Origin: an uncultured Anaerobiospirillum sp.
GTDB lineage: Bacteria; Pseudomonadota; Gammaproteobacteria; Enterobacterales; Succinivibrionaceae
DNA length: 64,000 bases
Direction: 5' to 3'
Assembly: GCA_944390115.1 (NCBI GenBank)
Contig: CALXOW010000005.1
Span: 28,843 to 92,842 of the forward strand
The notes under the pieces are model-generated. The model saw nothing but the letters and a program-made list of their open reading frames with translations. It was not told where the DNA came from and did no database searches. A program made the translations under genes and the position numbers. Shown in pieces: positions 43,363 to 52,963 of the stretch (the stretch's first letter is position 1; each line of letters starts with the position of its first letter).

Positions 43363-43527
43363 GGTTAGGTGATAAGACTCACGGCCTTATCCCGAGCAGG
43401 TCATAGCGGCATGTACCAAGCCTCCCTGCCCTAGAGGGGGAAGGCACAGTGGCCAAGGCCCTGTGCCCATAATGTCGCCTTCCTAGCAGCGGCATAAACT
43501 CCAGAGATTAACAGTGGAGCGCACAGG

Positions 43528-44364
43528 CTAAATGCCCGTTAAAACAGCGATTTGCTCAGGGTTAATGATGGTAAGCTTGTGTTGTGGAACGCTTAACTCG
43601 AAAGTATCATCGGTATCATCATATGGCACAAACTTAATGTTGCCTTTGATTTCCGTATAACCAGCTGGGCCGAATGCGTTACTGTTGTAAACAAGAACGG
43701 CACATTCACCATGTTGGGAAGTGAGCGCTGGGATGACTAAAAGTTTTATACCAGGGCAAGCCGTTTTTAGCATGTCCCAAGCTGAAATGCCATTTGCTTT
43801 AGCAATAAGGCAAGGCATAATGGATGCTGAAACTACTAAAGTTATTTGGTCGCTAATGCAATTTAAGCTTTCATTATTTTGGATGCAGAGTTTCGTTAGT
43901 AATTGGTAAGTATCTGAGAAAATTGATGCTTGACCATCAACACTTGTTTTGTGTTTCCATTTTTTGCAACAGCCTGATACAATTCTTCCATTAACCTCTT
44001 TTTGGCTATAAGATAGAGAGGTTGTTGCTTCTTTTAAGGTGATTTGTGGGTTGTTGTCAATATGGTTGACTAACTCGGATTGTAGCGAAATATCGATAAT
44101 CGATGATGCGAGCTTGCTGGCTTTATTGTTAATTTGAGATGGTTCCAAATTAGGGTTAACAAAAATTGGAGAGCAACCTTTAATTGGCTCCCCCCAAGCA
44201 TTTGGCAAATGAAACATCAAATGATTAAATTTGTGCAGGCTAAGCTCATTCGATTGAGCTGCAGGGAAGATGTTGATCAACCCACCATTAAGTGTGCTTA
44301 AAGAAATCTCATTAGGAGCTGGCTGATTGTTGGTGGTGTTGATGTTTTGGTTGTCTTGTGTCAT
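43528..44364 (-). CDS. hypothetical protein, possibly phage capsid-like (278 aa)
   Basis: An AT-rich gene starting MTQDNQNINTTNNQPAPNEI. The middle and C-terminal part (DQITLVVSASIMPCLIAKAN, ACPGIKLLVIPALTSQHGE, CAVLVYN, FELSVPQHKLTIINP) follows the pattern of HK97-fold capsid proteins of the DUF2184 type. That is a resemblance by eye only. There is no other phage gene nearby. A degraded second copy of its C-terminus lies just upstream on the same strand. The gene belongs to an AT-rich patch that also holds a phosphoribosyltransferase-like gene. Start ATG follows AAGGAG on the minus strand. Confidence 0.55.
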   Translation of the reverse strand: MTQDNQNINTTNNQPAPNEISLSTLNGGLINIFPAAQSNELSLHKFNHLMFHLPNAWGEPIKGCSPIFVNPNLEPSQINNKASKLASSIIDISLQSELVNHIDNNPQITLKEATTSLSYSQKEVNGRIVSGCCKKWKHKTSVDGQASIFSDTYQLLTKLCIQNNESLNCISDQITLVVSASIMPCLIAKANGISAWDMLKTACPGIKLLVIPALTSQHGECAVLVYNSNAFGPAGYTEIKGNIKFVPYDDTDDTFELSVPQHKLTIINPEQIAVLTGI

Positions 44365-44452
44365 AACTGACTCCTTATAGTTGTTTTAAAGTTTATTGCG
44401 ATTTAGTTGGTGCAGCGGGTGAGTTGTCGCAGTTATCGCACGCTAAATCCTG

Positions 44453-44600
44453 TTAGATGCTTGTTAAAATCTCGATCTGCTCGAGAATGGTTATGATCAG
44501 CTTGTGATTATGGATCTTAAGCGTGTTAGGTATTGGCGAGCGGGCCGTATAAGCTGGTATCTAAACAAGGTGCTCACTGCCTTGCGGTAGTGGGCGCCTT
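44453..44600 (-). pseudogene. degraded copy of the capsid-like gene's C-terminus
   Basis: The minus strand reads AYTARSPIPNTLKIHNHKLI followed by ITILEQIEILTSI and stop, paralleling the last residues of the gene at 43528 (GYTE..., HKLTIINPEQIAVLTGI). An in-frame TAG and loss of the upstream part show it is not functional. Confidence 0.7.
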
Positions 44601-44873
44601 GGATGCGGCAAAGTTACTTCGCCACCTATTTCACCAGCACAGGCAGCGCTCAATATGGCTTTCTCCTCATAGCTTGCTTGCCGATTGTGACGAGCGCAAA
44701 GGTGCTCATCATTCTCTGATTGATTGCCACAATTTGAAGTTAATTTATAATACATCTTGTTAATATGTTATATTTGCTCGACTATATCACTATTAAACCA
44801 GCGCTTATAGGCTCATCCTTCTTCAGTTGATTTTGAGTAGGGCGGTACTGAGAGGCAAAAGCAAGTTAAGGGT

Positions 44874-44896
44874 AAAAAGGCGCACCAATGGTGCGC
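44874..44896 (-). terminator. terminator of the phosphoribosyltransferase-like gene
   Basis: GCGCACC and GGTGCGC form a perfect seven-pair stem with a three-base loop, followed by CTTTTTACC on the minus strand. Confidence 0.75.
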
Positions 44897-45062
44897 TCTT
44901 TGTGCGCCGTCAGGCAGTGACAGCTTATAACTTGGCCTTTGTGGTCTTAGTGCAGCTTAAGTTGCGCTTTAACTAGATCAGAGCTAAAGTCATGCTCGTC
45001 TTTATGATGTTGTGACTTTACCGGTCATAGACTTTGTTAAGAAAACTTACCTGCAGCCAGAT

Positions 45063-45638
45063 TTAAAAGATCTTTGGGGTGTACAGCAGTGACATGCACA
45101 ATACTGGTTTTGCGCCTAAGCTTCTGAGCTTATAGATAAAGGCGCGCATAGAGTCACCTGAGGTAACGATGTCATCAAACAGGATGACCTTCTTCCCCTC
45201 AAAGAAGTCGGAATCAAACTGAAGATCGCTCTCCATATTCCAGTTTCTTTTTGTTGCAAATGGTGAATACTTGGGATCCTTTTCATTGATGATGGTTAGG
45301 TGATCGAATCCATTTTGGATCCCTAAGTATTTGCAAATGCTCTCGGAGAAGTTCTTGAACCGAGCTTCGTGATTTGCTTTCTTAGAAGCAGGAAGGCAGA
45401 CAAAAGCGATATTGCTTTTATCTACATTTGGCTCTTGTAAGCCTAAATTGTTAATGGAGTTTTCAACCAGCTCAATTGGCCATTCTTGACCAATGCCCTG
45501 CTTGAACTTCATTATGTTATCGTGTGTTAAGCTAGGCTCGCTTAAGAGAATATCTGGTTTGTTATTTAAAACAAACTCTGAAGGGTAGTAATCGATGTAC
45601 TCAAAATGAGTATCACCAATATAAGTATGCATATGCAT
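45063..45638 (-). CDS. phosphoribosyltransferase-like protein (191 aa)
   Basis: The C-terminal part has the PRPP-binding motif of type I phosphoribosyltransferases, VILFDDIVTSGDS at residues 151-163, followed by a helix and the strand AKPVLCMSLLYT. The N-terminal 75 residues are not recognised. Relatives with this architecture (ComF-like) include purine salvage enzymes and proteins of unknown role near mobile or defence genes. The gene is AT-rich, unlike the flanking chromosome, and belongs with the capsid-like gene as a probable acquired patch. The start is ATG 45638 with AAAGGAA upstream on the minus strand. Substrate unknown. Confidence 0.75.
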   Translation of the reverse strand: MHMHTYIGDTHFEYIDYYPSEFVLNNKPDILLSEPSLTHDNIMKFKQGIGQEWPIELVENSINNLGLQEPNVDKSNIAFVCLPASKKANHEARFKNFSESICKYLGIQNGFDHLTIINEKDPKYSPFATKRNWNMESDLQFDSDFFEGKKVILFDDIVTSGDSMRAFIYKLRSLGAKPVLCMSLLYTPKIF

Positions 45639-45721
45639 AGTTCCTTTTAGGATAAAGGCTCATGCCGCTCTTATGCAGCGTTAATTGTGCCCTTGGGCTA
45701 GCATGAACCTTTAGTTTAAGG

Positions 45722-45745
45722 GGCTCAGGCCGTAAGGCCTGAGCC
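45722..45745 (-). terminator. hairpin after the autotransporter gene
   Basis: GGCTCAGGCC and GGCCTGAGCC form a perfect ten-pair stem with a GTAA loop, 34 bases after the autotransporter stop. There is no T-run. Confidence 0.65.
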
Positions 45746-45778
45746 GGTTAATCAGTTAGGAACAAGCCCTAAACCTGA

Positions 45779-48700
45779 TTAGAAGGTGAAGCGAGCGTTA
45801 GCGTTAACACCGAACTCGTCGACGTTCGAGCTGCCGGTGTAGCCTACGCCAACACCGAAGCTGAAGCTGTTGCTCTGAGCCTCAACACCCAGGGTGGCAC
45901 CATAGGTGAAGTTGTCAAATACCTCAGAGGTGACGCTGGTCGACAGGTTAGTGCCGGTCCAAGCAACCGAGCCCTCGGCCTCGTCGTCACCGAACTGGCC
46001 AGTGACGTGGAGATCTAAGGCTGGGGTTACTGTCCAGCTCTCGCCCTCGAAGCTCTTAGCGAAGGTTACGCCTACTGGGATGGAGAAGACCGATAAGGTA
46101 TCACCGTCGTAGTTGGCGACCTGGCCGTGACCTGCTGCCTCTAAGCTGTAGTCGTCGAGGTCAAGCGAGGTGAAGCGCAGACCAGCGTGTGGCGTTACAT
46201 CAATCGAGGCAAAGCTGAAGGCGTACTGGCCGGTAACACCTAAGCTCCAAGCCGAGGTATCGCTCGAGGCAGTCAGCTTACCAACCTCGTTGCTGCCCTC
46301 GAGGTCGTTGTCGATCTGGGTGTAGCTTAAGTCGCCGGTGACAGTCAGAGCACCTGCTTGGTAAGCACCGTACAGAGCAAAGCCGAAGTAATCAAAGTCG
46401 TTGGAGGTACCAGCGGCAGCGGCATTGCCTTGGCCGTCTAAGGAACCAGAACCGACGTTGAACATCGCACCTACGGTGATCTCATTCGTGACCTTGTAGT
46501 CACCGCCTAAGGCGACGCCATAGAGGTCAAAATCAACACCGTAGTCGAGGCCTTGAGCATCAAAGCCATCGGAGTCTTGGCTCTTGTAGATAGGAGCTAC
46601 CCATAAGGTACCACCCATACCGTTTTGAGCTACGTTCAGGCTTTGAGCGTTAGCGCCAATACCAAAGCGGCTCTCTAAGATGTCAGAGTTGCTATTAGCG
46701 GCAGCTAAACCAACCTGAGCGGCACCACCGTAAACAGCTAAACGAGCAGCCTGCTCAGCAGGAGCACCATGGGAAGCAGTTACGACCTCGTTTAAGAAGG
46801 AGCTGCTGCCGGTGACCTTGGTGGCTGGAGCAGTGTTGTCTGGCTGATCAACAGGAGGCTGCTCGTTGTTCTCGCCTGCCTTGGTCTCAACTTGAGCGGT
46901 CTTTTGAGCATTGTCCTGAATCTCAGTCCAAGCTACGGTTTTAGCGCCGTTGTCAGACTCAGAACCAGTGCCGGTGCCAGTGCCATTGCCTGCATCGTTA
47001 CCGCTGTTGCTGTCAGCTGGTAAGCGATCCTCGTGGTAGGAGATCAGGGTTTGGACTACTGGGTAGGAAGCCTCCGACATGACTTGGTAAGCACGATCGG
47101 TATCGACGTGTAAGACCTCGTCATAACCGGCCTCAGTACCAGCCTCTAAGGTGGTGAAGAGGAAGCCGTTCTGAGTGTAGACCTTGATGTCCTGACCTGC
47201 GATGTAAGCGCCCTGGTGTCCCTCACCGTCATTGTCCTTGAAGAAGTTGAGCTTCTGAGCGGCGTCAAAGGCACCAACTAAGACAATGTCACCGCCTTGG
47301 CCATTAACGACTGCATTGGTACGGTCGAAGGAGATAGCGACACCAGTCTTCTCACCCTTCTCATTCTCGAAAGCAGCCTCAGTCATCAAGATCGCGGTGT
47401 TCTTACCTAAGCCTAAATCAGCCTCCTGGTCTTGGACTTGGCTGGTGATGGTGTACTTGAGGCTATCGCGAATACCGTCTAAGGTCTTAACGTTAGCATC
47501 AGAGTTCAGCGCAATCTCCGAGTTGCCGTCTAAGGTCAGCTGGCCATTTAAGTACAGGATCGAGCCATACTTGTTGGCATCTAAGGCACCGTTGTTCTGG
47601 TAGGTAGCGATCGCCTCACGGGTCTCAGCTAAAGTAGCACCGATACCTAAGGCTGCGTTCTTACCAACTAAGACTTGACCGTTGACAATGCCGACATCAT
47701 TGAAGACAGTGTCATAGGTCTTATCTTGGCCGTTCTTGAAGTTCATGACAGCGGCAACCGAGGTGGCCTCGTCATAAGCAGGATCAACTACTAAGCGTGC
47801 ACCGTTGAGGTCTAAGTAATTAGAAACCTCTAAGTAGCCAGTGCCGGTGTAGTAGGAGTTCTCGTGCTCTTCCGAGATGATATCGGTGATAGTATCGATA
47901 TCAAAGCCGACTTGAATGGTGCTGCCAGTGCTGTTGTTGGCTACCGTGACGCTATCAGTGGTGATAGTACCGCCATGAGCTGCGTTCAGATCAGAAGCAT
48001 CCTCGAGCACAATGCTGCCAGCCTTAATTTGGCCGCCTAAAGCTAAAGCCTCGCCATCACCATCCGTACCGGAAGTGCCATTGACGGTTAAGGAGCCGGA
48101 AATATTAGCAGTACTCTCTTCGACCCAGAGCTCATTGATATCAGCCTGAGTGGTGGTCAAGGTAGCGCCATTTAAGACGTTGACCTCACCGACATCACGG
48201 ATGCCGTTTTCACCGGTGACCGTGGTGTTGCTGCGAACATTGACGCGGGTAGCGTAGGTGCCGGTGGCGTTTTCATTAGAAGCCGTGATCGACTCAATGG
48301 TGGTATCGCCATCTGCGATGTCTAAGGTCGTGTAGTTACGATCGACATCATCAAGGCCGTTTTCTAAGGTGATATGGCCGATAGCACCACCACTTAATAA
48401 GGTCAGGGTCTTCTGGCTTGCGACCTTGGCACCTAAAGCGGCACTGTGGTCATGATTGCTGATGAAGAAGCCGTTGTTACCTGCAGCGTAATTGAGCCAA
48501 GTGTTGCCAGCGATGTCAACTTGAGCCCCAGTTGCGACTCCAGAATCCATCGATAAGGAGCCCCAAGAGCCCTTAACCTGATCAATTAAGCCGATAGCGC
48601 GGATGTTGGTGATGTTCTTGACATCATTGGTTACATCGTTGCCGTAGATATCGCTGAAGCCCTTGACCTGCTCCCAAGTTGCGGTATAGCCATCTAAGCC

Positions 48701-51700
48701 CGTGCCCTCAAGGCGCTCGGTGATGTTAAAGCCCTCGAAGGAGGCTGCACCGATGTTGAGGATACCACCGTCCTTGAGCATACCATCAGCAGCAAAGCTA
48801 CCAGCGGTAAAGAGCGCATTCTTAAAGGCAATGATTGCCTCGTCATCAAAGGACGAGCCCGAGTCAAAGTTTAAGTAGAGCTCACCACCATTGTTGTCGA
48901 TCCGGGTGTAGCCATCCTGTAATTTGATAGTAGTACCGGAATAGTCACCATCGGCTAAAATTGCACCGTTAGTTGCGAGGTTGTCAAAGCGCAGCAGACC
49001 ATTATTCTTAATGCTGATGGAACCCGCAGTGTCGCTGAAGTGAACGCCATTGGTGGTATCACCTGAAACGCTGGCGCCAATGATGGTTAATTCACCTGCA
49101 ACACTTACTGCACCAGTATCATTTAAGGCCGAGAAGTCAGCAGTGGTTACCGTAGCCTTACCGTCAGCCTGCACTGCGAAGGTGGAGCCTTCACCCATAG
49201 CCAGGTGGTTGAAGGTTAAGCTGGCCTCGGTCTCGTTGTCATTGATATCAGTATGAGGGTCACCACCGACGGTCAAGCTGGTGTCTGCACCGCTTAAGGT
49301 GATGTCCTGAGCGGTCCAGACACCGTTTTTGACCGTAATCGAGCCGGAGTCAACGCGCAGGGTGTTGACATCAACCGTGCCCTCATCACCAACGACGTCG
49401 CTATTTAAGTATAAATTGGCTGCGCTGCCAGTTTCACCTAAGATGACCGTGTCGTTGACCGAGCTTAAGCTCTTGGCTACTTCTAGCGTGCCCGAGCTTA
49501 CCTTGACTTGGGATGCATAAGAGGTGGAGCCACCGCTCTTAACAGTCAGTTGCAGATCGTTGAGCAGTACGTCATCAGCGCGGACCGTGCCCTCAAAGTC
49601 GATCGCGGTCAATGCATCAATGTAGTCGGCATCGTCCTGATAGCTCTCGCCAACTGTTGGCTCGTCATTGGCTTTTTCAACGTTGAGGGTGTTGACCTCT
49701 AAGATACCATTGCTGGCTAAAGTAAAGCCATTGGTATTAGCTTCGCCATCAAAGTCGCTGAAGCGTGCATTAATTTCACCATCAACTTGGAGTACACCAT
49801 CATCGCTGGCGACAAAGAACGCACCGCTGGTGTTGCTAGTAGCGTTGTGGTTTTGACCTAAGATGGTGTTGACGTCAGTGGCAGCTAAGCGAACTACACC
49901 GTCTTTAGTAGCTTCGATGGTAGCCTTGCCGTTGATTTTCTCAGTGTTACCTTCGACATCACCTTGCATGGTGAGGCCGCTGGTTAAGTCTAAGATGACA
50001 TCGCGGTCGTCACCTGGGCCATTCCAGCTTCCGTGGTTATCACCATCAGCAGTAACTTTAGCCTCTTGACCAGCGGAGGTGGCTGCACTGACGTCAAGGA
50101 CTACACCCGAGGTGGTTAAGGTTGCATCAGGTAAGCTGTTATTAACTTTGTTTACAGCCTTAGAATCGCCGCCGACCACTAAGGAACCGCCCGAAGCGAC
50201 CGTGATTTGGTCGTTAGCGATCCAGTGACCGTCACGAATATCTAACTTACCGCCCGAGACAATCTTAACTTGGCCATTAACATTGCCGTCTAAGGCAGTG
50301 TAGTACTCAAGCTTCGAGTTCTGGTCATTGGTCTTCATGAAGTTGGAGCCAATAACCGTAGTGGTCAGGTGATAGCCGTCGTTGAAATCAGTATCAGATG
50401 GAGTACTGGTGTCCTTACCCGTGGTGGCCGCTAAGAAGTTGATATTCTCCTTGACCGTGGCGTCAGCAAAGCTGATATTGGCACTGTCGGAGGTGTTCAG
50501 GCCAGCAGCACCTAAGTTTAAGGTATTGGCAACCAAGTGGACTTGCGAGGCGTCAGCGGCAGTCAGCTTGGAGACATCAGTCTGAGTGGTTGCATCCTTA
50601 GCTAAAGCGTGCTCGACATTGATCGTGCTGGCCTTGAAGTAGGCGGCGCTCTTAGACTTTTGTACGACAATGGCACCAGCGGTGTCAGCATCGTTAAAGT
50701 TGAAGTTGCTCAGGGTGACAGAAGTACCGAAATCTACAGTACCGCCCGAAGAGACCTTGAGCATACCAGCCGAGCTCTTACCTACGACCTGAGGCTTGTC
50801 ACCCTTGTTCTCAACTGGCAGGGGGATATTGGTGGCCGAATCTGCGGTTAAGTAGTCCTTAATCTGCTGCTCAGTGGTCTTTAAGGTAGCGTAGCCCTCA
50901 TCCATTGGGGCAACATCGCTATCTGCAAACTTGCTCTTGGTGCCATCGACATGGATTACAGCCTTATCGGCTAAAGCGTAAATCTTGCCCTGCGAGATAT
51001 CGAGCTCGTTGTGGACATTGATCGTGCCTTGGTTGTAGATGTTGCCCGTTAAGGAGCCAGTACCAGTAAAGAACTTATTGTCAGCAGCTGAAGCACCCTC
51101 TTTGATGATACCGCTTACGGTTACGGTGCCACCGGTTTTCGCCCAGACTGAGCCCTTGATCTCGCTCTCATCACCAGCGATGTTTACGGTCTTGCTATCC
51201 ATGGCGATGACTACGACGTCCGAGTCGACGATAGCCTTATTGCCCTCGTGGATGATCTTATTGGTGTCCTCTTCGTCAGTGGCATCAACGCCCGTAACCG
51301 CTGCTGCGATAATCGAGGTGTTCTGTAACACGGCTTTGCCGGTCACCTTCAGGACGTTGCCCACGGCCGTGGTGACACCATCTGATTTGGCAGCAGTTAC
51401 CGAGTTAACGGCACGACCAGCGTAGAGGTCAACATCGGTCAGCTTAACATTGCCCTGAATGGTCAGGGTGTTGTTGCTAGCCTCAACCGTAACATCCGTG
51501 CCACCTGAGGTTTGCTTAGCTAAGCCGCCGACAATGGTTGCACCCTTACCTGCCTTAGCTGCTGAAGCCATATTGATCTCGGTGCCTTTTGGGGCCTTAG
51601 CGTCGATCGTGAGCTTGTTGCCCGAAGCTTTGACCGTGGAGCTGCCGGTAGTACCTTCAGATAAGGATGAGTTAATAGCGGCACCGCCGTAGATGCTGAC

Positions 51701-52963
51701 CGAGGTATCGGTGGCTTGAGTGGTAATAGCCACGTCGGTTAAGGTCAGCTCGTTATTTGAGGCGGTAGCGACACCTGCTTTAATTTTGTCGGCATTGGCA
51801 GCATCAACTTGATTATTAGCCATACCGCCGAAGATAAAGGCTTCCTTACCAGTATTGGATTCGGCATCGTAGCTCAGATTAGTCAACTGAGCGATATTGC
51901 CGCTGGCCTCAACGCTGTTGTTGGTCTTGCTGGTGCCGCCATCAAGCTTGTAGAGCGTAGCATAACCACCACCAAAGTAGGATTTTTCGGTGATCTTGGT
52001 TAGGGTATCAGTATCTTTGCCTTTTAAGATCAAGTGGTTGGTTTTGGCATCAGCACTGCCGCCAGCGCTGCGAGCATAGCCACCGGCCAGCATGGTCGAT
52101 GGAATGCCGATTCTGCCACTTTCATAGAAAGTGGTTGCGGCTTGCTTGACGTTGTTTGAGCTGTAGTCGAGGGTGTTGCCGCTAACCGAGGCAGTACCTG
52201 ACTTGTCATGCACAGCATAACCTGCGATGACAGCGTCATTAGCGTAGTAGTTATCCTTGACGTTTAAGGTGCTATTGGTAACCGATACGGAGCTTGGAGA
52301 CTCTTTGCCTGAAACAGTATTTTGGTAGCTCATGGCCATACCAGCAAAGAGGCCACCGCCGGTGTGATGTTGTGTACCACTGATTGAGAGCGTAGCACGC
52401 TCAATATTGAGAGCTAAATCACCACCATTACCTACAGTCAGGGTCTTGCCATTGACATTGGAGGTTAGAACTAAGCCAGTACCATCAGGAGCGGTGTTAG
52501 TAGCACCGACGATGTTAAGATGCTTAATGGTAGGAGTCAGAATATTGAGAACCTGATCTTCAGGGTTAGGGCTATAGCTTAAGGCTCCGCCGGAGTAGTT
52601 GGTAATAGCACCGCCCATAACAGCAGCAGCATCTGGAATTTGCCCCATGTTGCTCGCAGTTAAATTACTTAAAGCATTTAAGGCGTTGCCGATGGTAGCC
52701 TCTGTGAACTGGGCGTACTTGGTCGTACCATCGGCCCAACCATGGGTAATACCATTGGTATAGCCTTGGAACTGGGTGTCAGCAGCCTGAGCTTGGCCAG
52801 CGGCTAAGCCTGCGGTCAGGATGACGGCAGAGGCGATGCCCTTGATGTAGGCACGCTTAAAGATGGCACGGTATTGTGCCAGTAAGAAAGTGAGCGCAGA
52901 GGAAGTCTGTTTCACTTTGGAAGAGTTTCCTTTGGTATAACTTTGCACATGCAGCTTAATCAA
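45779..52963 (-). CDS. giant autotransporter (type Va) adhesin-like protein
   Basis: A 2394-aa protein with three parts. The long signal peptide carries basic residues and a hydrophobic core ending AAGQAQA near residue 59. The Thr/Ser/Asp/Gly-rich passenger of about 2000 residues is a likely beta-helix with many short strands (VNVLNGATLTTTQADINELW). After a Pro-rich linker (QPPVDQPDNTAPA) comes a C-terminal beta-barrel of about 290 residues, from GGTLWVAPIYKSQDSDGFDA to NANARFTF with the typical terminal Phe. The start is uncertain: TTG 52963, GTG 52948 and GTG 52915 (after AAAGGA) are all possible. The role is likely adhesion or aggregation. Confidence 0.9.
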   Translation of the reverse strand: MIKLHVQSYTKGNSSKVKQTSSALTFLLAQYRAIFKRAYIKGIASAVILTAGLAAGQAQAADTQFQGYTNGITHGWADGTTKYAQFTEATIGNALNALSNLTASNMGQIPDAAAVMGGAITNYSGGALSYSPNPEDQVLNILTPTIKHLNIVGATNTAPDGTGLVLTSNVNGKTLTVGNGGDLALNIERATLSISGTQHHTGGGLFAGMAMSYQNTVSGKESPSSVSVTNSTLNVKDNYYANDAVIAGYAVHDKSGTASVSGNTLDYSSNNVKQAATTFYESGRIGIPSTMLAGGYARSAGGSADAKTNHLILKGKDTDTLTKITEKSYFGGGYATLYKLDGGTSKTNNSVEASGNIAQLTNLSYDAESNTGKEAFIFGGMANNQVDAANADKIKAGVATASNNELTLTDVAITTQATDTSVSIYGGAAINSSLSEGTTGSSTVKASGNKLTIDAKAPKGTEINMASAAKAGKGATIVGGLAKQTSGGTDVTVEASNNTLTIQGNVKLTDVDLYAGRAVNSVTAAKSDGVTTAVGNVLKVTGKAVLQNTSIIAAAVTGVDATDEEDTNKIIHEGNKAIVDSDVVVIAMDSKTVNIAGDESEIKGSVWAKTGGTVTVSGIIKEGASAADNKFFTGTGSLTGNIYNQGTINVHNELDISQGKIYALADKAVIHVDGTKSKFADSDVAPMDEGYATLKTTEQQIKDYLTADSATNIPLPVENKGDKPQVVGKSSAGMLKVSSGGTVDFGTSVTLSNFNFNDADTAGAIVVQKSKSAAYFKASTINVEHALAKDATTQTDVSKLTAADASQVHLVANTLNLGAAGLNTSDSANISFADATVKENINFLAATTGKDTSTPSDTDFNDGYHLTTTVIGSNFMKTNDQNSKLEYYTALDGNVNGQVKIVSGGKLDIRDGHWIANDQITVASGGSLVVGGDSKAVNKVNNSLPDATLTTSGVVLDVSAATSAGQEAKVTADGDNHGSWNGPGDDRDVILDLTSGLTMQGDVEGNTEKINGKATIEATKDGVVRLAATDVNTILGQNHNATSNTSGAFFVASDDGVLQVDGEINARFSDFDGEANTNGFTLASNGILEVNTLNVEKANDEPTVGESYQDDADYIDALTAIDFEGTVRADDVLLNDLQLTVKSGGSTSYASQVKVSSGTLEVAKSLSSVNDTVILGETGSAANLYLNSDVVGDEGTVDVNTLRVDSGSITVKNGVWTAQDITLSGADTSLTVGGDPHTDINDNETEASLTFNHLAMGEGSTFAVQADGKATVTTADFSALNDTGAVSVAGELTIIGASVSGDTTNGVHFSDTAGSISIKNNGLLRFDNLATNGAILADGDYSGTTIKLQDGYTRIDNNGGELYLNFDSGSSFDDEAIIAFKNALFTAGSFAADGMLKDGGILNIGAASFEGFNITERLEGTGLDGYTATWEQVKGFSDIYGNDVTNDVKNITNIRAIGLIDQVKGSWGSLSMDSGVATGAQVDIAGNTWLNYAAGNNGFFISNHDHSAALGAKVASQKTLTLLSGGAIGHITLENGLDDVDRNYTTLDIADGDTTIESITASNENATGTYATRVNVRSNTTVTGENGIRDVGEVNVLNGATLTTTQADINELWVEESTANISGSLTVNGTSGTDGDGEALALGGQIKAGSIVLEDASDLNAAHGGTITTDSVTVANNSTGSTIQVGFDIDTITDIISEEHENSYYTGTGYLEVSNYLDLNGARLVVDPAYDEATSVAAVMNFKNGQDKTYDTVFNDVGIVNGQVLVGKNAALGIGATLAETREAIATYQNNGALDANKYGSILYLNGQLTLDGNSEIALNSDANVKTLDGIRDSLKYTITSQVQDQEADLGLGKNTAILMTEAAFENEKGEKTGVAISFDRTNAVVNGQGGDIVLVGAFDAAQKLNFFKDNDGEGHQGAYIAGQDIKVYTQNGFLFTTLEAGTEAGYDEVLHVDTDRAYQVMSEASYPVVQTLISYHEDRLPADSNSGNDAGNGTGTGTGSESDNGAKTVAWTEIQDNAQKTAQVETKAGENNEQPPVDQPDNTAPATKVTGSSSFLNEVVTASHGAPAEQAARLAVYGGAAQVGLAAANSNSDILESRFGIGANAQSLNVAQNGMGGTLWVAPIYKSQDSDGFDAQGLDYGVDFDLYGVALGGDYKVTNEITVGAMFNVGSGSLDGQGNAAAAGTSNDFDYFGFALYGAYQAGALTVTGDLSYTQIDNDLEGSNEVGKLTASSDTSAWSLGVTGQYAFSFASIDVTPHAGLRFTSLDLDDYSLEAAGHGQVANYDGDTLSVFSIPVGVTFAKSFEGESWTVTPALDLHVTGQFGDDEAEGSVAWTGTNLSTSVTSEVFDNFTYGATLGVEAQSNSFSFGVGVGYTGSSNVDEFGVNANARFTF

